Assembly (NCBI RefSeq): GCF_000688235.1
Contig: NZ_JHYO01000002.1
Span: 148,395 to 212,394, forward strand
DNA length: 64,000 nt
Reading direction: 5' to 3'
Origin: Terasakiella pusilla DSM 6293
GTDB lineage: Bacteria > Pseudomonadota > Alphaproteobacteria > Rhodospirillales > Terasakiellaceae
The notes beneath the pieces are model-generated. The model was not told the DNA's origin. It was given only the letters and a program-made list of their open reading frames with translations, and did no database searches. Positions 17,460 through 25,504 of this stretch are shown in pieces. The position numbers and the translations under genes were made by a program. Position 1 is the stretch's first letter, and every line of letters begins with the position of its first letter.

Positions 17460-18377
17460 TTATGTGCTGCTTTCAAGGTAAGGGCGCGTGGTTTCGACCA
17501 GTTCAGACAGGCAATGGGTGATGTTGCGATCGGAGGTATCCAAGGTATAGTTCGCCAATTTATATTCAGCTTCCCTCTCTCCCAAGATTAAGCGCAGGTC
17601 TTCCAAGGCTTCTTTATTGCCTGCCATCGGACGCATATCGCCCTGATCGATGACGCGTTGCATATGTTCTTCCGGTGAGGCCTTGAGCCAAACGGAATAA
17701 AAACTATCCAGCAACAGGTTGAATGTGTCTGATTGGGAAACAAGACTGCCGCCGACTTCTAGGACCATTGTGGGATGGTCTTGGATCACTTTTTCAAGGG
17801 CTTGCATTTCATAGCGGCGAAAGGCGCTTTGGCCCCGCAAAGAGATCAACTCACCGATATTCATTTGTGCCAGTTCTTCAATTACTTCCCCTAAGCGAAT
17901 GAACGGGACACGGAATTCGTCTGCCAGCAAGCTGCCAAGGTGGGTTTTGCCTGCGCCGCGCAACCCGATCAAGGCGACGCCATGACCGCGTTCGATCTTC
18001 TCGCCAAAATGATCTTTCAGGACGGCAAAAGCTGATTTTTGATCCTCAAGATCGAGGTTGCGCATAAAGTTGAGCAGGGTCGTATTGATGGAACGTGCAG
18101 ACGATTCCGGCAAAAGATCGGAAATTTCCACATCCAAGGCATGGGCAATGCGCCACAGCAAAGCAATGGAAATATTGGCTTTACCTGTTTCGGCCTGAGC
18201 AAGATAGCGTTCGGAAACATCGGAATGCCGCGATAAGTCTTTTCTAATCATTCCTCTGCGCGATCGAATGACTTTAATCTGCTCACCGATACGTGCAATA
18301 TATTTCTCTAATTCCGTGTCTTCAGAGGCCAGAGAGGTTTCTTTTTTAGATTTGCTGTGAGACTGTGTCATTGGCAT
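17460..18377 (-). CDS. boxR: BoxR/BzdR-type benzoyl-CoA-responsive repressor
   Basis: A 305-residue fusion of an XRE-type helix-turn-helix (about 30-95: IRKDLSRHSDVSERYLAQAETGKANIS) and a shikimate-kinase-like domain (about 130-300) with Walker A GLRGAGKTH. This architecture is diagnostic of BzdR and BoxR, where the kinase-like domain has become a benzoyl-CoA sensor and the protein represses the degradation genes until the effector binds. Candidate operators (TGCA-N6-TGCA) lie upstream of boxC and of the hydrolase at 9592-10380. Single TGCA half-sites at 18400 and 18441 precede boxR itself and could mediate autoregulation. It is not a metabolic shikimate kinase. Confidence 0.93.
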   Translation of the reverse strand: MPMTQSHSKSKKETSLASEDTELEKYIARIGEQIKVIRSRRGMIRKDLSRHSDVSERYLAQAETGKANISIALLWRIAHALDVEISDLLPESSARSINTTLLNFMRNLDLEDQKSAFAVLKDHFGEKIERGHGVALIGLRGAGKTHLGSLLADEFRVPFIRLGEVIEELAQMNIGELISLRGQSAFRRYEMQALEKVIQDHPTMVLEVGGSLVSQSDTFNLLLDSFYSVWLKASPEEHMQRVIDQGDMRPMAGNKEALEDLRLILGEREAEYKLANYTLDTSDRNITHCLSELVETTRPYLESST

Positions 18378-18466
18378 ATCAATCGTTTCTGTTCTTTACT
18401 GCACTATACTTCCCATGCTTACTTCAGGTGAGCGTTCTTTTGCAAGATTTTCGTCAAAGAATTTAC

Positions 18467-19039
18467 CTAGCCTAACCCATGGGGGGAGGGGGCACGGTTG
18501 ACAATCTGGCTGAGCAAATTTTCGTACATGCTTTGTGGCGCATCCCCAAAGACCGGATCGTCATGGTCTGAAAAGATTTTATCTAATTCTTCCCATGTTT
18601 CGACGGAGAGGCTTTTTTGTGCCTGAGGAAGGATTTCTTTTTCTTCGGTTGCCATATGTTTCCACTCGAAATCTCGATAGGCTTGTGCGATCTGCAGATA
18701 GACGTCCAGATGTTTCTTTGGGTCTTCTTTGTAAGCAAGAAGAGCTTTGTCCATTTCATCCAGCAAATCTACCCCTTTTTGATGTTCACTTTCAAGTTTT
18801 TCAATTATAGGGGAGAGGTCAGGACGGGCTTTTAAAAGGGCGGGGAACAGGTGTCCGTCTTCTTTGGGGTGATGGAACTGGTAGAGGAAGGATCGGCAAT
18901 AGGTGTGGACCTGATCCAGCAATTCCAAGTCAGGGTTTGTAGGGTCATTTTTCAAATCCGTGAGAACGCCCACAAAACAATTGATGATCGCGGCAAGGCG
19001 ACGGTGTTCTGTGCGAATGATGGTGATCGTTTTTTGCAT
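18467..19039 (-). CDS. Hemerythrin-like HHE-domain protein (box cluster copy 1)
   Basis: A 190-residue four-helix-bundle protein of the hemerythrin HHE type. Iron ligands are suggested by HRRLAAIINC, FHHPKEDGHLFPALLKA, EHQKGVDLLDE and HMATEEKEILP. Such proteins bind O2 or NO, or protect iron centres. It is encoded 12 bases after the last gene of the ABC importer on the same strand, so it belongs to the box transcription unit. A second HHE protein is encoded at 34191-34682 in the same pathway region. A role in oxygen or redox handling around the di-iron epoxidase BoxB is a reasonable guess but unproven. Confidence 0.85.
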   Translation of the reverse strand: MQKTITIIRTEHRRLAAIINCFVGVLTDLKNDPTNPDLELLDQVHTYCRSFLYQFHHPKEDGHLFPALLKARPDLSPIIEKLESEHQKGVDLLDEMDKALLAYKEDPKKHLDVYLQIAQAYRDFEWKHMATEEKEILPQAQKSLSVETWEELDKIFSDHDDPVFGDAPQSMYENLLSQIVNRAPSPHGLG

Positions 19040-19051
19040 ATTTTTACCCCC

Positions 19052-19768
19052 TTATACACCGATGTGCGTTGCAAGAATTTCAGGATTTTCACGCAATTCA
19101 TCGCTGGTTCCCTCAAAAACGATATTGCCTTTGACAAGGATGATGTTTCGGTCTGCCATGTCCAGAATGGGGCCGATATTTTTATCGACGATGATAGTTG
19201 AAATTCCATCGTTTTTAATGATTTGGATAATGCGCCAGATTTCTTCGCGAATGAGAGGGGCGAGCCCTTCTGTCGCTTCATCGAGGATCAAAAGCTCCGG
19301 GTTTGTCATGAGGGCGCGCCCGATGGCGAGCATCTGTTGCTCCCCACCGGAAAGCTGTCCGCCCATATTCGTTAAACGTTCAGACAGACGTGGGAAGGTT
19401 TCCATTACCCGCTCAAAGGTCCAGCGGCTTGTACCATCCATCCCCGGGCGGGCGGGCATTTCCAGATGTTCACGCACACTCAGGTTATGAAACATCCCAC
19501 GACCTTCCGGGACATAGGCGAGATGTCGTTTGATGATGTTGAACGGCCGCGCGCCGGTCACATCCTGACCAAACACTTCCACGCGGCCTTCTTTGGGGGG
19601 GACGAACCCTAAGATGGAGCGCAGGGTGGTTGTTTTACCCATGCCATTGCGTCCCATCAAGCTGACGGTTTCGCCTTTTTTAACGTTAAAATCGACCCCA
19701 TGGAGGACGTGCGAGGCCCCATAGTAAACCTGAAGGCCTTCTGCTTTGACAATGTAATCTGTGTCCAT
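19052..19768 (-). CDS. livF: ABC transporter ATP-binding protein, LivF family (benzoate-type importer)
   Basis: A 238-residue ATPase. Walker A is GRNGMGKTT, the signature is LSGGEQQM, and Walker B is LLILDEATEGLAP. I chose the ATG at 19768 (MDTDYIVK) because a strong ribosome-binding site (GGAGG) lies 8 bases upstream; the start is 1 base after the livG stop. It forms the second ATPase of a five-gene HAAT importer that lies directly downstream of boxA and the thioesterase, an arrangement seen in box and benzoate clusters. Its likely substrate is benzoate or a related aromatic acid rather than an amino acid. Symbol by family only. Confidence 0.92.
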   Translation of the reverse strand: MDTDYIVKAEGLQVYYGASHVLHGVDFNVKKGETVSLMGRNGMGKTTTLRSILGFVPPKEGRVEVFGQDVTGARPFNIIKRHLAYVPEGRGMFHNLSVREHLEMPARPGMDGTSRWTFERVMETFPRLSERLTNMGGQLSGGEQQMLAIGRALMTNPELLILDEATEGLAPLIREEIWRIIQIIKNDGISTIIVDKNIGPILDMADRNIILVKGNIVFEGTSDELRENPEILATHIGV

Positions 19769-19769
19769 C

Positions 19770-20525
19770 TTAAAATCCTCCTTCACTACCAAGGTAGGCT
19801 TCTTGCACTTGTTGGCTGGAACGTATTTGATCGGGTGTGCCTGTTTCTAAAACCCGACCATTGACCATGACGGTGAGACGGTTTGCGACAGCAAAAACCG
19901 CATCCATGTCGTGTTCGATCAGGAGGAGGGTATAGTCTTTCGCCAAATCCTTGATGAGCTGGACCAGCATTTCTGACTCTTCTTTCCCCATACCAGCCAT
20001 TGGCTCGTCCATCAGGAGAAGACGGGGTTGAGTGGCAAGCATCATGCCGATTTCAAGTTGGCGCTGTTCGCCATAGCTCATGGAAGACGCAATGACATCT
20101 TTTTGTGCTAAAAGACCGCATTTTTCCAGACTGGACAGGGTGAGTTGCTCGACCTCTTTCATGCGGCGTGCGGGTCTGAAAAAACGCATGGACGTTTTTT
20201 GACGCGATTGAGCCGCAAGCCAGACATTCTCAAAACAGCTGAGTTTGGGGAAGATATTGGTTTTCTGAAAGCTTCTGCCCAGACCGTAATGGGAAATGAC
20301 ATAAGGCGGCAGGCCGGTTAAATCCTTTCCTTCAAACGTGATGGTCCCTTCTGTGGAGGTCATGTCACCAGACAGCAGGTTTACAAGGGTACTTTTACCC
20401 GCACCGTTGGGGCCGAGGATGGCGTGGACTTCGCCTTTGACAAGCTCAAGGTTAACTTTATCGACCGCGACCAGACCGCCAAATCGTTTGGTGAGGTTTT
20501 CAGTTTTTAAAATCGTTTCAGCCAT
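19770..20525 (-). CDS. livG: ABC transporter ATP-binding protein, LivG family
   Basis: A 251-residue ATPase with Walker A GPNGAGKST, the signature-like SYGEQRQLEIG and Walker B LLLMDEPMAGMG. The LivG-type insertion with FQKTNIFPKLSCFENVW is present. The start ATG at 20525 (MAETILKTENL) overlaps the livM stop by 8 bases; an upstream in-frame start at 20567 would lie deep inside livM. Partner of the LivF-type ATPase and the two permeases; probably powers aromatic-acid uptake for the box pathway. Confidence 0.92.
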   Translation of the reverse strand: MAETILKTENLTKRFGGLVAVDKVNLELVKGEVHAILGPNGAGKSTLVNLLSGDMTSTEGTITFEGKDLTGLPPYVISHYGLGRSFQKTNIFPKLSCFENVWLAAQSRQKTSMRFFRPARRMKEVEQLTLSSLEKCGLLAQKDVIASSMSYGEQRQLEIGMMLATQPRLLLMDEPMAGMGKEESEMLVQLIKDLAKDYTLLLIEHDMDAVFAVANRLTVMVNGRVLETGTPDQIRSSQQVQEAYLGSEGGF

Positions 20526-21537
20526 TGTCGTTGTCTCCGGTCTGGATGTGTTTGTTTTTCTTTTCAAATCTTTCCACCAACTTCAGTAAAGCGCCGCCGA
20601 TCCCGTTGGGTAAAAACAGCACAACACAGATCATTACGGTGCCCATCAGCATCAGCCAATGGTCCGTAAAGCTTTCAAAGAAGGAATGGAGAATTTCAAA
20701 AACAAAGGCACCGAGTGCAGGACCAAAGATGGTACCTGCGCCGCCCATGATAACCATCATCAACGCATAGCCGGAGGTATGCCATCCAAGTTGAGACGGG
20801 TTGACGAAGCCATATTGGGTGGCGGCGAGAAAACCGGCAAGACCAGCCAGTGTTGCAGCAATGACAAAGCTTACGATTTTGTAGCGTGTGGTGTTGTACC
20901 CAATGGCTTTTACGCGGTGCTCATTTGCATGAATACCGACAAGCACCTGCCCAAAAGGGGATCTTAGCAGCATCCGCAAAATCAGATAGACCAACGCCAT
21001 ACAGGCCAGACAGACATAGAAAAGGGTGTGTTTGTCTTCGAGGTTGAGCAGTTGCAGATCCCCCAACATCACGGCGGGTTTCATCATGATGTAAAGACCG
21101 TCAGACCCGCCTGCAAAGTCTGAATCGTTGAAGAAATAGTATGCCATTTGACCAAAGGCCAAGGTGACCATAATGAAATAGATGCCTGAGGTTTTTATGG
21201 TTAAAAATGCAACGATAAGACCCAAGACGGCGCAACTGGCAAGGACGGCAGGAAGCACAATCCAAATGTTTGCCGCGTCATATTCTGGTGAAATAAGCGC
21301 GAGTACATAGCCAGCCAAGCCAAAAAACAAGGCATGGCCCATACTGACAAGGCCACTTACACCGACAAGGAGGTCGAGGCTCATTGCTAAAATTGCTAAA
21401 ATAATGATGGAGGTCAGCTTTTGCATGTAAAAGCTGGATTTAGATCCGAAAATTAAGTCGCCGTATAAAGGGTAGCATAGCATCAGAACAAAGAGGATTC
21501 CTAGGAATAAGGAGATCGAACGGGGAGTGTTATACAT
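20518..21537 (-). CDS. livM: ABC transporter permease, LivM family
   Basis: A 339-residue inner-membrane permease with about nine or ten hydrophobic segments (for example LTSIIILAILAMSLDLLVG, ALFFGLAGYVLALI and WIVLPAVLASCAVLGLIVA). The family motif GLAGFLAATQYGFVNP and the EAA-like loop after MVIMGGAGTIFGPALGAF are visible. The C-terminal cytoplasmic tail is Lys/Glu-rich. It starts 16 bases after livH. Together with LivH it forms the channel of the importer in the box operon. Confidence 0.92.
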   Translation of the reverse strand: MYNTPRSISLFLGILFVLMLCYPLYGDLIFGSKSSFYMQKLTSIIILAILAMSLDLLVGVSGLVSMGHALFFGLAGYVLALISPEYDAANIWIVLPAVLASCAVLGLIVAFLTIKTSGIYFIMVTLAFGQMAYYFFNDSDFAGGSDGLYIMMKPAVMLGDLQLLNLEDKHTLFYVCLACMALVYLILRMLLRSPFGQVLVGIHANEHRVKAIGYNTTRYKIVSFVIAATLAGLAGFLAATQYGFVNPSQLGWHTSGYALMMVIMGGAGTIFGPALGAFVFEILHSFFESFTDHWLMLMGTVMICVVLFLPNGIGGALLKLVERFEKKNKHIQTGDNDNG

Positions 21538-21553
21538 AAAGAACCTCTTATTT

Positions 21554-22414
21554 CTAAGCGAACAGACCGCGTGGTTTTACAAGAAGGACAATAGCCATCA
21601 CGAGGTAGACCATCACGCTGGCAAGAGACGGGATCAAAATCGGACCAAAGGTGCTGACCAGACCGACCAGCATAGCGCCCCAAAATGCGCCTTTAATGGA
21701 ACCGATGCCGCCAATGACAACCACCACAAGGCAGATGATCAGGACACTATCGCCCATACCGGGGTAGACGGAGCTTAAAGGGGCAGAGATCATTCCCCCA
21801 AAACCGGCGAGCGCAACGCCTGCCGCAAAGATGATGGTAAAGAGGGTGCGCACGTTGATGCCCAGCGATTCAACCATTTCGCGGTTGCTGGCCCCGGCAC
21901 GAATAGTCATGCCAAGGCGGGTCTTTTGAATGACCCAGTACATCGCCACAGCCAACACCAGACAGATGGCGGAGACACTTAGACGGTAGATCGGGTATTG
22001 CATGGTATCTGTTAGCGTGATCGAGCCGGATAGCAGATCCGGTATGGGAACGCCATGGGTGTCATTTCCCCAGATCAGGCTTTGCAGATCGTTTAGGATC
22101 AAGATCAGACCAAAGGTCAAGAGAACTTGAAACAGGTGATCTTTTTTATACAGGTGATCAATCAGAAAACGTTCAATAATAATCCCTACAACCAACATTA
22201 CGGGAAGACCAAGAAGTAGCGCGAGACCGAAACTGCCTGTCCAGTCGACGAATGCATACGTCAAATAGGCGCCGATCATATACATCGCACCATGCGCAAG
22301 GTTGATGACCCCCATAATCCCGAAGACCAGTGTTAAGCCACTTGATATCAGGAAAAGTAATAAGCCGTACTGCACGCTGTTGAGCAGTTGAATAAGGATG
22401 GTTGTGAAGTCCAT
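21554..22414 (-). CDS. livH: ABC transporter permease, LivH family
   Basis: A 286-residue permease with about eight membrane segments. The LivH hallmark SSGLTLVFGIMGVINLAHGAMYMIGAY is seen near the N-terminus (residues about 20-47), and VVIGGIGSIKGAFWGAML near the C-terminus. I chose the ATG at 22414 (MDFTTIL), which has GGAGGGG a few bases upstream; the TTG at 22426 would place the start inside the ribosome-binding site. A hairpin with a T-tract separates it from the upstream binding-protein gene, which should lower its expression relative to the binding protein. Confidence 0.92.
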   Translation of the reverse strand: MDFTTILIQLLNSVQYGLLLFLISSGLTLVFGIMGVINLAHGAMYMIGAYLTYAFVDWTGSFGLALLLGLPVMLVVGIIIERFLIDHLYKKDHLFQVLLTFGLILILNDLQSLIWGNDTHGVPIPDLLSGSITLTDTMQYPIYRLSVSAICLVLAVAMYWVIQKTRLGMTIRAGASNREMVESLGINVRTLFTIIFAAGVALAGFGGMISAPLSSVYPGMGDSVLIICLVVVVIGGIGSIKGAFWGAMLVGLVSTFGPILIPSLASVMVYLVMAIVLLVKPRGLFA

Positions 22415-22439
22415 GTTCCCCTCCAAAGATTAGAAAAAT

Positions 22440-22469
22440 ACGGGAAGACCAAAGACGTGATCTTCCCGT
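22440..22469 (-). terminator. Partial terminator between binding protein and permease genes
   Basis: On the minus strand a 9-base stem (ACGGGAAGA / TCTTCCCGT, 12-base loop) is followed by ATTTTTC. It sits between the binding-protein stop and the livH start, where a leaky terminator would give more binding protein than permease. Confidence 0.75.
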
Positions 22470-22481
22470 AAAGCCGCGGGC

Positions 22482-23678
22482 TTATTGTGCCATTGTGCAG
22501 CCGGTGGCCGGGTCATCTACTGCTTCGGCAGCAATTTTGACGACCACGTTTTCACCATTCTTCACTTCGCGGAGGTACATGTTTTGCACAGGGTTATGTG
22601 CTTTTGAGAAATGCCAAGGGCCACGGGGACTGTCGATCTTCACAGCCGCCAGTGCCTTGATGAAAGCGTCCTTGTCGCTTGTGTCACCTTTGAGGGAGGC
22701 AAGGGCCTGCACAAGCATTTGACCGGCATCATATCCTTGTACGGAATAGATATCGGCTGTCGCGCCATAGGCATCTTGATAGGCTTGTTGGAAGGCTTTG
22801 TTTTTCGCGTTGTCCAATGTCTCTGTGTAATGCAGCGTCGTCATAACGCCTTCCGCAGATTGACCTTGGGCAGTAAGGGTGCCGTCTGTCATGAAGCCGG
22901 AGCCTAACAGTGGAATGCTCTTTTTAATCCCGGCAGCGTCATAGTCTTTGACGAATTTTACCGCACCGCCGCCAGCATAAAAGGCAAAGACCGCATCTGG
23001 TTTAAGCGACGCAATTTCCGTCAGGTAAGCTTGGAATTCGACTTTCGGGAAGGGGGTCAGAAACTGTTTGACGATTTCACCGCCTGCCGCTTTGAACCCT
23101 TCTTCAAAGGCTTCCAGTGACTCTTTACCAAAGCTGTAGTTCCAGGCAATGGTTGCGATTTTGCGATAGCCTTTCTCATAGGCCATTTTGCCCATGGGAT
23201 AAGCAGTCTGCCAGGCACTAAAGGATGTGCGGAAGATGTTTGGGGCACAGAATTGGCGTGTCGCCGCATTCAGGCCTGCATTTGGAATAATCATAATGGC
23301 GCCTTCTTGACGTGCCATTTTGAGCATCCCCATAGCGACACCGGAATGGACAGGGCCGATCACCACATCCGCCCCTTCGCCATTGATGAGACGGTTCATG
23401 TTTTGAGGCGCCTTACCGGGGTTGGCTTCCGAGTCAATGGTGACGAACTCGACATCTCGGCCGCCCAATTTACCGCCATTTTCGTTGATCGCCAGTTCCA
23501 GACCTTTTGTGATGGCATCACCAAGGGCCGCATAGGTTCCTGTGTAAGGGAGCATCACGCCCAATTTCACAGGTTCCGCTGCAAATGCACCGCCAGACAC
23601 AAGTGCGCCCGCAATCCCTGCAAGCGCGATCTGTCGGAATTTACGAGTAAAGCCTTTGTAGTTAAGTGTATTTTTCAT
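22482..23678 (-). CDS. Periplasmic substrate-binding protein of the benzoate-type ABC importer
   Basis: A 398-residue LivK-family binding protein with a signal peptide ending near residue 33 (VSGGAFA-AEP). The mature part begins with the typical PVKLGVMLPYTGTYAALGDA and has the periplasmic-binding fold of the amino-acid/urea/aromatic-acid group (INENGGKLGGRDVEFV, VIGPVHSGVAMGM). It heads the importer genes, follows the thioesterase gene by 48 bases and has a very strong ribosome-binding site (AAGGAGGTAC). Its position inside the box cluster suggests benzoate or a benzoate derivative as ligand. Binding specificity cannot be read by eye. Confidence 0.92.
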   Translation of the reverse strand: MKNTLNYKGFTRKFRQIALAGIAGALVSGGAFAAEPVKLGVMLPYTGTYAALGDAITKGLELAINENGGKLGGRDVEFVTIDSEANPGKAPQNMNRLINGEGADVVIGPVHSGVAMGMLKMARQEGAIMIIPNAGLNAATRQFCAPNIFRTSFSAWQTAYPMGKMAYEKGYRKIATIAWNYSFGKESLEAFEEGFKAAGGEIVKQFLTPFPKVEFQAYLTEIASLKPDAVFAFYAGGGAVKFVKDYDAAGIKKSIPLLGSGFMTDGTLTAQGQSAEGVMTTLHYTETLDNAKNKAFQQAYQDAYGATADIYSVQGYDAGQMLVQALASLKGDTSDKDAFIKALAAVKIDSPRGPWHFSKAHNPVQNMYLREVKNGENVVVKIAAEAVDDPATGCTMAQ

Positions 23679-23726
23679 ACGTAAAGTACCTCCTTGTTAA
23701 AAATAAGCTCGCACGATTTATCGTTA

Positions 23727-24176
23727 TTATTGCGAACCAGCAGCCTGAACGGTGCCGCCAGCTTCAATGTAGCTTTCTATGTTTTGGCGAAAATCGTCAG
23801 GAATGGGGATGGATGTCATTTCTTTATTGTTGACAAAACAACAGGTTAATTGCGCCTCAAAAGACACAACATCATCGTCACGCAGACCGCGTAAGTGAAA
23901 GGTGATGGATGCCGTACCCAGTCTTTTGATCAAAACTTGGGTATGCAGTTTATTTCTGGGGGTCAGCGGTGCTTTAAAGTCGATATTGGCATTGACAAAA
24001 GGGGTGCCGGTTGAGTGGTCCATGTTGAGGACGTACCAATCGGTTTTGCACACGCCCTTAAACCATTCTTCAATGGCTTCTAGGCAATAGTCGAGAAAAC
24101 GAACGGTGTAGGCAATATTTGCGGCATCTGTGTCGCCCCAAAGGATGGGACGGCTGTGGGTAAAGGGCACTGTCAT
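23727..24176 (-). CDS. Hotdog-fold acyl-CoA thioesterase (4HBT family)
   Basis: A 149-residue thioesterase of the 4-hydroxybenzoyl-CoA thioesterase family. The catalytic Asp region is GDTDAANIAYTVRFLDYCLE (near residue 15), followed by the central helix. It begins 12 bases after the boxA stop. In box clusters such thioesterases are thought to release CoA trapped in dead-end or surplus aromatic acyl-CoA esters, including benzoyl-CoA, when the epoxidase is blocked. No signal peptide; cytoplasmic. Confidence 0.88.
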   Translation of the reverse strand: MTVPFTHSRPILWGDTDAANIAYTVRFLDYCLEAIEEWFKGVCKTDWYVLNMDHSTGTPFVNANIDFKAPLTPRNKLHTQVLIKRLGTASITFHLRGLRDDDVVSFEAQLTCCFVNNKEMTSIPIPDDFRQNIESYIEAGGTVQAAGSQ

Positions 24177-24188
24177 GTTTTTTCTCTG

Positions 24189-25415
24189 TTAGTATGTTTC
24201 GACATGGTAGCGACCGTTTTCCCGCATGGCGGTGCGCAGCGTGTCCCAGTTCAGCCCGTTGCCTTCGCAAATTTTTGAAAAGGCTGCTTCAACGCCGATT
24301 TCCATGCCTTTTAAACCGCATAGATAAATGAAGGTGTTGTCATCTTTCAGCCATTCCGCCACGTCGGACCCGCACTTTAAAATGCGATCCTGCACATATT
24401 CTTTTTCCTGATCCGGCTCGCGTGAGAAACAGAGTTCTTTGCGGATGAGGCTGTTTGGCAGTTTTTGCAAGGGGCCGAAGTAAGGTAGGTCGCCTTTGGT
24501 TCTTGCGCCAAAGAACAGCATCATTTTGCCGGGATCACCGGGGGAGCGTTTGCGTCTGCGGCGTTCTGTCATCGCGCGGAAGGGCGCGGACCCTGTGCCT
24601 GTACAGATCATCATGATGTTGGCTTCCGGATGGTTCGGCATCAGGAAGGTGGAGCCAAAAGCACCCGTCACTTGCACTTCGTCCCCTTTTTGCAGGTCAC
24701 AGACATAGTTGGACCCAACGCCTTTTTGCAGTTCGCCATCTTCTTCAAACAACACGCGTTTTACCGTTAAAGACAGGTTGTTGTGGTTGGGGCGTTCGCC
24801 GTCCCGGGGACTGGCGACAGAATAAAGGCGCATGTTGTGAGGTTTGCCGCGTCCATCCACACCGGGGGGGATGATGCCAATGCTTTGACCTTCCAAAACC
24901 GGAAAGGCGGTTGAGCCGAAATCCAGTACAATGTGATGAATGTCTGAATCGCTGTTTTCAGACGTAATTCGATAATTGCCAGCGACTTTTGCGATTGCCG
25001 GATTTTCGCGCGTGTAGATATTGATGAAGGGGTGAGCGGCGGAGAAAGGCGGTTTTACCTTACCTTGTTGACCCTGATGGGCGACATCCAGAATGGCTGT
25101 GGCTTCATCTTCAAGGGCTTCGTGGTCGGCATTTGTTCTTGTCTCAGCATTTGCTGCAGGTTCGGCGTCATCTGGAAGCTCGTCCCAGCTAAATTGTTCT
25201 TCCAGTGAATAGGGGGTCGTTACCATGCGCCAATGATCGATTGCACCAGTGGGGCACGGGGCAATACAGCTCATACAGTAATTACACTTTTCGACATCAA
25301 CCACATAATTGTCTGCATTATGCGTGATCGCACCATCAATAGGGCAATTCTCTTCGCATGTGTTGCAGCGAATACAAACCTCTGGATCAATCAAGTGTTG
25401 GCGAATAGCGCTCAT
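24189..25415 (-). CDS. boxA: Benzoyl-CoA 2,3-epoxidase reductase component BoxA
   Basis: A 408-residue iron-sulfur flavoprotein that takes electrons from NADPH and delivers them to BoxB. The N-terminus carries two [4Fe-4S] motifs ([12 protein letters not shown] near residue 14 and [12 protein letters not shown] near 44). A linker of low complexity (about 85-115) precedes a ferredoxin-NADP reductase-like domain with FAD-binding [13 protein letters not shown] and the nucleotide site [14 protein letters not shown]. The C-terminus ends [10 protein letters not shown], like plant-type FNRs. It follows boxB with 89 bases between, in which lies a strong hairpin. Confidence 0.95.
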   Translation of the reverse strand: MSAIRQHLIDPEVCIRCNTCEENCPIDGAITHNADNYVVDVEKCNYCMSCIAPCPTGAIDHWRMVTTPYSLEEQFSWDELPDDAEPAANAETRTNADHEALEDEATAILDVAHQGQQGKVKPPFSAAHPFINIYTRENPAIAKVAGNYRITSENSDSDIHHIVLDFGSTAFPVLEGQSIGIIPPGVDGRGKPHNMRLYSVASPRDGERPNHNNLSLTVKRVLFEEDGELQKGVGSNYVCDLQKGDEVQVTGAFGSTFLMPNHPEANIMMICTGTGSAPFRAMTERRRRKRSPGDPGKMMLFFGARTKGDLPYFGPLQKLPNSLIRKELCFSREPDQEKEYVQDRILKCGSDVAEWLKDDNTFIYLCGLKGMEIGVEAAFSKICEGNGLNWDTLRTAMRENGRYHVETY

Positions 25416-25454
25416 TGTCCACTCCTGGAGTTGGGATTATTAAAAGTTAGTGGC

Positions 25455-25493
25455 GACAGGAGAGCCCTCATTGGGAGAAAGCGCTCTCCTGTC
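25455..25493 (-). promoter_or_regulatory. Hairpin in the boxB-boxA intergenic region
   Basis: A perfect 11-base GC-rich inverted repeat (GACAGGAGAGC / GCTCTCCTGTC) with a 17-base loop. There is no T-tract directly after it on the minus strand. It is therefore more likely an mRNA stability or processing element, which would favour the oxygenase boxB over the reductase boxA, than a full terminator. Confidence 0.55.
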
Positions 25494-25504
25494 ACAGGGA
25501 GACG

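Noticed and set aside
17460..18377. Shikimate kinase (aroK) for aromatic biosynthesis
   Set aside because: The kinase-like domain is fused to an XRE helix-turn-helix and sits beside box genes, which identifies BoxR/BzdR.
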